The translations under genes and the position numbers were made by a program. Of a DNA stretch of 64,000 nt, positions 35,641-41,728 are shown one piece after another (the stretch's first letter is position 1; each line of letters begins with the position of its first letter). This stretch comes from Planctomycetota bacterium (GTDB taxonomy: Bacteria; Planctomycetota; Brocadiia; SM23-32; JAKLEA01), in contig JAKLEA010000024.1 of the NCBI GenBank assembly GCA_022711755.1, forward strand, positions 31,725 to 95,724, read 5' to 3'. The notes under the pieces were generated by a model that saw only the letters and a program-made list of their open reading frames with translations, was not told the DNA's origin and made no database searches.

Positions 35641-37026
35641 ATGGCTGGAAGGAAAAAAGCCGTGAGGACGGATGCGACCGGGGCCATACTGGAGAGCATA
35701 TCCGACGGTGTCTTTACGGTTGACGAGCGCTGGAAGATAACGTCGTTCAACAGGGCGGCGGAGGAGATTACCGGCATCGCCCGCCGGGAGGCGCTGGGGA
35801 AGCAGTGTTCCGATGTGTTCCGGGCCAGCATGTGCGAGACGGACTGCGCCCTTCGGCGAACCATGGAATCCGGCAAACCCATCATCAACAAGCCCGCATT
35901 CATTATTGATTCTGAGGGCAGGCGGATACCAATAAGCGTTTCGACTGCGATCCTGAGGGACGCATCCGGCCGCATTGCGGGCGGAGCGGAGACATTTCGC
36001 GACCTGAGCGTGGTCGAGGAGTTGCGCAAGGAACTTGAGGGCAGGTTCCAGATGGGGGACCTCGTAAGCCGAAGTCCGGTTATGAGGCGCATATTCGACA
36101 TCCTGCCCCAGGCAGCGGCAAGCGAAAGCGCCGTTCTGGTGCAGGGCGAGACAGGAACCGGCAAGGAACTCGTTGCCCGTGCCATTCATGGGCTGAGTCC
36201 ACGCAGGAACGGCCCGTTTGTAGCGATCAACTGCGGCGCATTGCCTGAGGCGCTTTTGGAATCCGAGCTTTTCGGCTACGAGACCGGCGCTTTTACCGGG
36301 GCCGACAGGCGGAAGCCCGGACGATTCGCAGCAGCTTCGGGCGGCACGATTCTCCTGGATGAAATTGGCGAGACAACGCCCTCCATGCAGGTGAAACTGC
36401 TGCGCGCACTCCAGGAGAAAGCCTACGAGCCGCTCGGATCGAATGAAACAAAAAAGGCTGACACAAGAATCATTGCAGCGACGAACAGGGACCTGGCAGA
36501 CCTGATGCGCCGCGGTACTTTCCGTCGCGACCTGTTCTATCGAATAAACGTTCTGAGGATTGAACTACCCCCGCTTCGCAAGCGCAGGGAAGATGTGCCG
36601 CTGCTGGTGGAACATTTCATTGCAAAGTTCAACCTTACCCAGGGCAAATCAATCAATGGGGTCTCTCCGGACGTTACGGCGCTGCTCATGGCGCATGATT
36701 ACCCCGGTAATGTCAGGGAACTGGAGAATATTATCGAACATGCCTTTGTGCTTTGCGCGCAGGGGACGATCGAACCGCGGCACCTTCCGGAGAGTTTCGT
36801 TGCCCGGATGCCTGTGGAACGGGGATGCGGTAATGTTCGAACATCCCTACGGGCGGCGGAGGCGCAGGCGATCGCGGCGGCACTTGAACGCAACAGTTAC
36901 AACAGGGCCAGGACTGCCGCCGAGCTTGGCGTTCATAAGAGCACGCTGTTTCGCAAGGTGAAGTCCCTGGGCATTGTTCTACCGCCTGAGGACGGACGTT
37001 ATAAGCGGAACAAGGACTCGGCATAG
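35641..37026 (+). CDS. Sigma-54-dependent transcriptional activator with PAS domain
   Basis: Cytoplasmic enhancer-binding regulator of about 460 residues. The ATG at 35641 has GGAG eight bases before it; an ATG six bases upstream is the alternative. Domains: PAS sensor (about 12-120, 'GVFTVDERWKITSFN'), AAA+ domain with Walker A 'GETGTGKE', the sigma-54 contact loop 'GAFTGA', Walker B 'GGTILLDEIGE' and R-finger region, then a Fis-type helix-turn-helix ('RARTAAELGVHKSTLFRKVK'). The PAS contains a Cys (C-E-T-D-C), a possible redox- or metal-sensing site. A good sigma-54 promoter lies 140 bases downstream, so it most likely activates the ORP-like operon, as in the Desulfovibrio orp system (DVU2106). 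Confidence 0.93.
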   Translation: MAGRKKAVRTDATGAILESISDGVFTVDERWKITSFNRAAEEITGIARREALGKQCSDVFRASMCETDCALRRTMESGKPIINKPAFIIDSEGRRIPISVSTAILRDASGRIAGGAETFRDLSVVEELRKELEGRFQMGDLVSRSPVMRRIFDILPQAAASESAVLVQGETGTGKELVARAIHGLSPRRNGPFVAINCGALPEALLESELFGYETGAFTGADRRKPGRFAAASGGTILLDEIGETTPSMQVKLLRALQEKAYEPLGSNETKKADTRIIAATNRDLADLMRRGTFRRDLFYRINVLRIELPPLRKRREDVPLLVEHFIAKFNLTQGKSINGVSPDVTALLMAHDYPGNVRELENIIEHAFVLCAQGTIEPRHLPESFVARMPVERGCGNVRTSLRAAEAQAIAAALERNSYNRARTAAELGVHKSTLFRKVKSLGIVLPPEDGRYKRNKDSA

Positions 37027-37035
37027 GGGCGCATT

Positions 37036-37075
37036 TATGCGACTCTGAATCCGGATATGGTCTCATATATGCAAC
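37036..37075 (+). promoter_or_regulatory. Possible activator binding sites for the sigma-54 promoter
   Basis: Two direct repeats TATGCGAC (37036-37043) and TATGCAAC (37068-37075) lie 32 bases (three helical turns) apart, 90-130 bases upstream of the sigma-54 promoter, the usual place for enhancer sites. The sites are short, so this is a suggestion. Confidence 0.3.
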
Positions 37076-37164
37076 TATATCACCTGAAATAGTCGTCAAG
37101 ACTGGCAATCATAAGGCCATAACTATAAATATCATATGACTGTATTCGTCTTTCCCGCCATGCT

Positions 37165-37180
37165 TGGCACGCAATGTGCA
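37165..37180 (+). promoter_or_regulatory. Sigma-54 (-24/-12) promoter of the ORP-like operon
   Basis: TGGCAC (37165-37170), five bases, GTGCA (37176-37180), preceded by T and followed by T: a good match to YTGGCACGRNNNTTGCW with one mismatch in the -12 element. It lies between the regulator and the first NifX-domain gene (TTG start at 37214), leaving a short leader. Confidence 0.85.
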
Positions 37181-37213
37181 TAAGGACTGCATGGTTGAAC
37201 AAGGAGAACGAAG

Positions 37214-37606
37214 TTGCGCATCGCAGTCCCTATCTGGAATGGAAGAGTCTCCCCGGTCTTCGACGTGTCCACGCGGGTGGTCATGGTTGAGGATGGGGAA
37301 GGTTGTCCGGTTCGAAAAGAGGAAAGCATTCCGGACGACCCCGTCGCCAAGACGGAGAAGCTTGCCGGACTTGGCGTGAAGGTTCTTCTGTGCGGGGCGG
37401 TGTCGCGCCACGTCGCCGGGATGCTGGACGCAAAGGGGATCAGAGTCATCCCCTTCCTTGCCGGAGATGTTGACCAGGTGCTGGATGCTTTTTTCAAAGG
37501 AAGCCTGCCGAGTTCGGACTACGCAATGCCCGGATGTTGCGGAAGACGGCGCGGTGGCGGAAAGGGCTGCGGCGCTCGACGGCGATGTCGCAAGGGAGGT
37601 TGCTGA
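37214..37606 (+). CDS. NifX/ORP-domain protein with Cys/Arg-rich tail
   Basis: Cytoplasmic protein of 130 residues with a dinitrogenase Fe-Mo cofactor-binding fold (NifX/NifY/ORP, residues 1-100: 'MRIAVPIWNGRVSPVFD', 'LLCGAVSRHVAGML', 'AGDVDQVLDAFFKG'). The TTG start has AAGGAG seven bases upstream. The C-terminal 25 residues are extraordinary: seven Cys among Arg and Gly (C-C-G-R-R-R, C-R-K-G-G-C), a likely metal-binding tail absent from typical NifX. The domain in ORP binds a Mo-Cu cluster. It is the first gene of the sigma-54-controlled operon and overlaps the next by one base. Confidence 0.85.
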   Translation: MRIAVPIWNGRVSPVFDVSTRVVMVEDGEGCPVRKEESIPDDPVAKTEKLAGLGVKVLLCGAVSRHVAGMLDAKGIRVIPFLAGDVDQVLDAFFKGSLPSSDYAMPGCCGRRRGGGKGCGARRRCRKGGC

Positions 37607-37800
37607 TGCCACAGGGAAACGGAATGGGCAGCGGACAAGGAAACGCGGGCGGAAGAAGGCGCATGGGAGCTGGCCGAGGTTCGGGCCAGGGAGGCTTCTG
37701 CGTCTGCGCCGCCTGCGGATACCGTGAACCGCACATGCGCGGGCAACCGTGCGCGCAAAAGGCGTGTCCCAAGTGCGGAACAAAGATGTCGAGGGAGTAG
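37606..37800 (+). CDS. Small Gly-rich zinc ribbon protein
   Basis: Cytoplasmic protein of 64 residues. The ATG at 37606 overlaps the upstream TGA (TGATG) and has GGAGG eight bases before it; the longer open frame is not needed. Residues 1-30 are Gly/Arg/Gln-rich ('MPQGNGMGSGQGNAGGRRRM') and residues 30-64 have four CxxC-type cysteines ('FCVCAACGYREPH' and 'CPKCGTKMSRE'), a zinc ribbon or rubredoxin-like site. Similar small proteins with a 'REPHxRGQPC' core occur beside Mrp/NifX genes in anaerobes. The function is unknown, metal handling for the cluster being the likely role. Confidence 0.75.
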   Translation: MPQGNGMGSGQGNAGGRRRMGAGRGSGQGGFCVCAACGYREPHMRGQPCAQKACPKCGTKMSRE

Positions 37801-37823
37801 AACTCCCCGGAAAGGAGACTCAA

Positions 37824-38180
37824 ATGCCAGGCGGAGATGGAACCGGACCGATGGGAATGGGGCCGATGACGGGAAGAGCGGCGGGTTATTGCGCGGGCTA
37901 CGCAGTCCCGGGCTGCATGAACGGCACAGCCGGGCGCGGACGCGGAGCCGGCGGCGGCAGGGGAAGGCGACGGTGGTTCAGTGCCACTGGAATGAACGGC
38001 TTCCAGCGCGCCGCAATGGGCATGGCCGCCTTCGGCGGACCGTTCCAGGAACGTGTCAGCTTCAAGCCGATGAACAAGGATGAAGAGGTTGACGCCTTGA
38101 AGCGGCAGGCCGAGGCGCTCGGCAGCCAGCTTGAGGCAATCAGAAGGAAGATTGAAGAAATGGCATCTTCGGGAGAGTGA
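37824..38180 (+). CDS. DUF5320-like Gly-rich protein
   Basis: Protein of 118 residues. The ATG at 37824 has AAAGGAG eight bases upstream and gives the DUF5320-type start 'MPGGDGTGPMGMGPMTGR'. The N-terminal half is Gly/Arg/Met-rich with two Cys (YCAGYAVPGC), and the C-terminal 40 residues form a coiled coil ('DALKRQAEALGSQLEAIRRK'). Such proteins are typical companions of Mrp/NifX-type operons in anaerobes. Function unknown; the coiled coil suggests oligomerisation. Confidence 0.8.
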   Translation: MPGGDGTGPMGMGPMTGRAAGYCAGYAVPGCMNGTAGRGRGAGGGRGRRRWFSATGMNGFQRAAMGMAAFGGPFQERVSFKPMNKDEEVDALKRQAEALGSQLEAIRRKIEEMASSGE

Positions 38181-38262
38181 ATGAAGACAGCCGAGAACCG
38201 GCGGGCGCAGCAGGATTCAGCGATTCTGCCGCGTCCGTTCCGGTCTTATTCTGGAGATGTTC

Positions 38263-38625
38263 ATGAAGATTGCAGTCACATGCAGAGGCGCGTCCCCTGA
38301 CAGCCCCGTTGACCCCCGGTTCGGACGGGCGTCGAAATTCATCCTTGTGGATACCGAATCTGACGGGTTTCAGGTGATTGACAACGCGCAGAATCTTAAT
38401 TCCGCTCAAGGCGCGGGAATACAGTCCGCAGAGACCGTTTCAAGGCACGGTGCGGAAGTTGTCATCACAGGACACTGCGGCCCCAAGGCCTTTCGTGTCC
38501 TGAGCGCGGCGGGGATAAAGATCGTCGTCGGGGCGCAGGGAAGCGTCGCCGCCGCGATTGAGAGTTTCCTGAAGGGCGATCTTGCGCCGAGTGAGTGTTC
38601 CGATGTGGACGGACACTGGGAATAA
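38263..38625 (+). CDS. NifX/ORP-domain protein
   Basis: Cytoplasmic protein of 120 residues. The ATG at 38263 (GGAG six bases upstream) gives the typical start 'MKIAVTCRGASPDSPVDPRF'; another ATG at 38257 is too close to the GGAG. The fold motifs are 'FGRASKFILVD', 'VVITGHCGPKAFRVL' and 'AAIESFLKGDL', as in the Fe-Mo cofactor-binding domain; the single Cys in 'GHCGP' is conserved in this subgroup. It lies 12 bases before the first MinD/Mrp gene. It may bind the same type of metal cluster as its paralogues in this operon. Confidence 0.88.
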   Translation: MKIAVTCRGASPDSPVDPRFGRASKFILVDTESDGFQVIDNAQNLNSAQGAGIQSAETVSRHGAEVVITGHCGPKAFRVLSAAGIKIVVGAQGSVAAAIESFLKGDLAPSECSDVDGHWE

Positions 38626-38637
38626 GCGGAGCCTGCG

Positions 38638-39504
38638 ATGATTCTTGCGGTTGCATCCGGCAAGGGCGGCACTGGAAAGACGACAGTTGCGGTCGGTCTG
38701 GCCCTTTCCGCCCGGGGCGGGGCGTCGCTGCTTGACTGCGACGTTGAGGAACCGAACTGCCACATCTTCGTCAAGCCGGAGATTCTGCGGCGTGAGCCGG
38801 TCATGGTTCCCATTCCCAAGGTGGATAAGGACGCCTGCAATTCATGCGGTCAATGTTCCGAATTCTGCCGGTTTCACGCGATTGTGGCGCTGAAGACGGA
38901 GCCCCTTGTTTTCCCCGAGTTGTGCCATGGTTGCGGCGGCTGCGCATGGATCTGCCCAAGGGGGGCAATCCGGGAAATCCGGCGCGAGATCGGCGCGGTT
39001 GAGGTGGGCATGAATGGCGGGCTGAGATTCATCCAGGGCATCATGAACGTGGGGCAGGCCATGTCCCCGCCGGTCATTCGCGCGGTAAAAGCCGCCGCGC
39101 TAGAAGGCAACTCCGAACATGACCGGGTGATGATTGTTGACTGCCCGCCGGGAACAGCCTGTCCCATGGTTGCCGCCGTGAGGGGAAGCGACGCGGTTGT
39201 ACTGGTTACCGAGCCGACACCGTTCGGTCTGCATGATCTGCGACTGGCGGCAGAGACGGTTCGCAAGCTGGGGATTCCCTTCGGCGTAGCGATCAACCGC
39301 TCCGATTGCGGCGACGGGCGGGTTGAAGACTACTGCGGCGCGGAAAAAATTCCGATTCTGCTGAGGATTCCCGAAAGGCGCGACATGGCGGAAGGTTACT
39401 CGCGGGGTGAGTCAATCCTGAGCGCGGCTCCGGAATACAGGGAACCGTTGTTACGACTTCTTGAAGAAACAAGCCGGATGGCAGTCGAAAACAAGAAACC
39501 TTGA
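38638..39504 (+). CDS. MinD/Mrp-type P-loop ATPase with two [4Fe-4S] ferredoxin motifs (first copy)
   Basis: Cytoplasmic protein of 288 residues. The deviant Walker A 'SGKGGTGKTT' (residues 7-16) is followed by an inserted 2x[4Fe-4S] ferredoxin domain: Cys 67, 70, 73, 77 and Cys 96, 99, 102, 106. The ATPase core resumes after it with the switch motif 'IVDCPPGTACP' and 'VTEPTPFGLHDL'. Proteins of this layout (DVU2103/DVU2104 type) work with ORP proteins in Desulfovibrio; ATP-dependent assembly or electron delivery to a metal cluster is a family-based inference. The partner ATPase follows 25 bases downstream. Confidence 0.93.
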   Translation: MILAVASGKGGTGKTTVAVGLALSARGGASLLDCDVEEPNCHIFVKPEILRREPVMVPIPKVDKDACNSCGQCSEFCRFHAIVALKTEPLVFPELCHGCGGCAWICPRGAIREIRREIGAVEVGMNGGLRFIQGIMNVGQAMSPPVIRAVKAAALEGNSEHDRVMIVDCPPGTACPMVAAVRGSDAVVLVTEPTPFGLHDLRLAAETVRKLGIPFGVAINRSDCGDGRVEDYCGAEKIPILLRIPERRDMAEGYSRGESILSAAPEYREPLLRLLEETSRMAVENKKP

Positions 39505-39529
39505 GCGAAAGCTCAAGCGCGAGGATCAA

Positions 39530-40414
39530 TTGAAGGAACTTGTCGTCATCAGCGGAAAGGGCGGGACGGGCAAGACGAGCATAACCGCCTCGTTTGCGGC
39601 GCTGGCGCGGGACGCCGTCGTTGCGGATTGCGACGTGGACGCGGCAGACCTTCACCTTCTCCTCAGCCCGGAAATTCGTGAGCGTCGCGAGTTCAAATGC
39701 GGCGTTGAGGCCGTCATCCGCGCTGCGGACTGCACATCCTGCGGCAAGTGCGAGAAGTTCTGCAGATTCGATGCAATACGGAAGACGGTTGAAGGCGAGG
39801 AGAAGGCGCTTTTTGTTGTTGATGCGCTGTCATGCGAGGGCTGCGGCGTCTGCGCTCGGTTCTGTCCGGCGGGGGCAATTGATCTGGTTGAGCGTTCAGG
39901 CGGCGAATGGTTCATCTCGGAATGTCGCTTCGGTCCAATGATCCACGCCCAGCTCGGTATCGGGGGCGAGAACTCCGGGAAACTGGTCTCAATCGTTCGC
40001 GACGCGGCCCGCGAACTTGCTGTGAAGTCTGGACGACGGCTTGTCATCGTTGACGGCCCGCCGGGGATAGGATGCCCTGTTATCGCCTCAGTAGCCGGAG
40101 CCGACGTTGTTCTGGCCGCCACCGAACCGACGCTTTCCGGCGAACACGACGTAGAACGCGCCCTCTCGCTGGCCCGGCGTTTCGGCGCGATACTAATGGT
40201 CTGCGTCAACAAGTGGGACCTGAACCCGGAATTGACCGGGCGCATTGAGCATGCCGCCAGAGCAGCCGGGGCGGAAGTGGTCGGCAGAATCGGGTACGAC
40301 AGAACTGTGACCGAGGCGCAGATTGCGGGAAAGTGCGTAGTCGAACATTCGGACGGACCTGCCGCTCGCGATATCCGGACCCTCTGGGAGAACGTGCTGA
40401 GAAGACTGGACTGA
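39530..40414 (+). CDS. MinD/Mrp-type P-loop ATPase with two [4Fe-4S] ferredoxin motifs (second copy)
   Basis: Cytoplasmic protein of 294 residues, paralogue of the upstream gene. The TTG at 39530 has GAGG a few bases before it and gives the family-typical start 'MKELVVISGKGGTGKTS'; a TTG at 39461 would overlap the previous gene. Ferredoxin insert: Cys 68, 71, 74, 78 and Cys 102, 105, 108, 112. ATPase motifs 'IVDGPPGIGCP' and 'ATEPTLSGEHD' follow. MinD/Mrp proteins act as dimers, and two adjacent paralogues with the same Fe-S inserts suggest a heterodimer. Confidence 0.93.
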   Translation: MKELVVISGKGGTGKTSITASFAALARDAVVADCDVDAADLHLLLSPEIRERREFKCGVEAVIRAADCTSCGKCEKFCRFDAIRKTVEGEEKALFVVDALSCEGCGVCARFCPAGAIDLVERSGGEWFISECRFGPMIHAQLGIGGENSGKLVSIVRDAARELAVKSGRRLVIVDGPPGIGCPVIASVAGADVVLAATEPTLSGEHDVERALSLARRFGAILMVCVNKWDLNPELTGRIEHAARAAGAEVVGRIGYDRTVTEAQIAGKCVVEHSDGPAARDIRTLWENVLRRLD

Positions 40415-40460
40415 CAGGGATTACGAAATCGGTTTCACACACCAATCGAAGGAGAATTTC

Positions 40461-40799
40461 ATGAAGATCGCCATACCGATGGCTGACGGAAGGCTCGCAA
40501 TGCACTTCGGGCACTGCGGAAGTTTTGCCCTGATTGATGCGGATCATGAAAACAGGAAGATTCTCAAGACTGAAACGGTGGAAGCGCCGGAGCATCAGCC
40601 GGGATTGCTGCCGCGATGGCTTGCGCAGAAGGGCGTCAACGTTGTCATAGCAGGAGGAATGGGGGCGCGGGCGCAGATGCTCTTCTCAGATCACGGCATC
40701 GGCGTCGTCATCGGCGCCCCTGCCGAGACGCCTGAAGAGATTGTGACCGCCTACCTTGCCGGGACGCTCAAGACCGGGCAGAATGTCTGCGATCACTGA
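40461..40799 (+). CDS. NifX/ORP-domain protein (third in the operon)
   Basis: Cytoplasmic protein of 112 residues with a strong ribosome binding site (AAGGAG). Motifs: 'MKIAIPMADGRLAMHFGHC', 'VVIAGGMGARAQMLFSD' and 'EEIVTAYLAGTLKTG'. The 'HFGHC' segment, with His and Cys close to the predicted cofactor site, is characteristic of the NifB-C-terminal/NifX-like subgroup near Mrp genes. It sits 46 bases after the second ATPase and 12 before the metallo-beta-lactamase gene. Confidence 0.9.
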   Translation: MKIAIPMADGRLAMHFGHCGSFALIDADHENRKILKTETVEAPEHQPGLLPRWLAQKGVNVVIAGGMGARAQMLFSDHGIGVVIGAPAETPEEIVTAYLAGTLKTGQNVCDH

Positions 40800-40811
40800 A
40801 GCGGGGCGGCA

Positions 40812-41648
40812 ATGAGCAATTCGCTTCGCATTACAGTATTGATTGAAAACAAGTCCAGCGGACCGGGTCTGAAGGCTGAGCACGGGCTTTCCATGTGGGT
40901 TGAAACCGGAGGATTCCGGTTTCTTTTTGACACGGGCCAATCCTCCGCCTTCATCTCCAACGCGGCACAACTTGGCATAAAGGTCGCTGATGCCGACGCT
41001 GTCGCTATAAGCCACGGGCATTATGACCACACTGGCGGCTTGGGCGCTTTATTGAAAGCGTTCAAGCCGCCCGCGTTCCATCTTCATCCGAATGCGCGGA
41101 GGGAGCGTTACATCCGCATGGGTGACCCGCCGCACAAGTCCATCGGAATGCCGTCGCATTCCCTGGAAGAGATTGGGCGCGTCGGAATCAAGGCGCAATG
41201 GACCACCGCCCCGACGCGGCTCACCGAAAAGATCGGTCTGACTGGACCGGTTCCCAGACTCACGGATTTTGAGGACGTCGGCGGTCCATTTTTTATGGAC
41301 GCGGCGTGCGGCATTCCGGACGACATATGCGATGACCAGGCAGCATGGGTCGAGACCGAAGACGGCATAGTCGTCCTTCTGGGCTGCGCTCATTCTGGCG
41401 TTGTGAATACGTTGGACTACGTGAGCGGGATTCTCGGCGAACGTCGCATCAAGGCTGTGATAGGAGGCATGCATCTGCTTCTGGCCGACGAGCGAAGGCT
41501 GCGCGAAACCATATCGGCGCTGCGTCGGTATAAAGTCGGCCTGTTGGCGCCGTGCCACTGCACTGGCGATCATGCAATCGCATATATAAGGGAGCATTTC
41601 GCCGGGGAGGTCTTGCAACTGGGGGGCGGCTCGCGCCTGCAAATCTGA
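40812..41648 (+). CDS. Metallo-beta-lactamase-fold hydrolase (MptA/dihydropterin-like branch)
   Basis: Cytoplasmic enzyme of 278 residues. It has the zinc motif H68, H70, D72, H73 in 'ISHGHYDHTGG', 'LLGCAHSGVVNTLDY' (His ligand) and 'IGGMHLLLADE', typical of the branch annotated as 7,8-dihydropterin-6-yl-methyl synthase-like, whose known member makes a methanopterin precursor. The same branch is found next to Mrp/NifX genes in many anaerobes that lack methanopterin, so the true substrate is unclear. It is the last gene of the sigma-54 operon; the next gene faces it from the other strand, with an 80-base gap. Confidence 0.88.
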   Translation: MSNSLRITVLIENKSSGPGLKAEHGLSMWVETGGFRFLFDTGQSSAFISNAAQLGIKVADADAVAISHGHYDHTGGLGALLKAFKPPAFHLHPNARRERYIRMGDPPHKSIGMPSHSLEEIGRVGIKAQWTTAPTRLTEKIGLTGPVPRLTDFEDVGGPFFMDAACGIPDDICDDQAAWVETEDGIVVLLGCAHSGVVNTLDYVSGILGERRIKAVIGGMHLLLADERRLRETISALRRYKVGLLAPCHCTGDHAIAYIREHFAGEVLQLGGGSRLQI

Positions 41649-41728
41649 CCCGTACAAAAGCGCGCGCGGCACGGCGGACTGCCCTTTCTTCGTTGTAGAA
41701 AGTCATTCTTCGGGCATCTGCCCCGGCC

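Noticed and set aside
34755..36185. Open frame of 476 codons on the minus strand
   Set aside because: It spans parts of two well-supported plus-strand genes (the isomerase-like protein and sigma-54 activator), and its residues show no family motif.
38638..40414. Min cell-division system
   Set aside because: The proteins share the MinD fold but carry ferredoxin inserts, and no MinC or MinE is near.
37214..40799. Nitrogenase accessory cluster
   Set aside because: NifX-type domains alone do not indicate nitrogen fixation. There is no nifH, nifD, nifK, nifE or nifN, and the Fe-S MinD ATPases are of the ORP/Mrp type.
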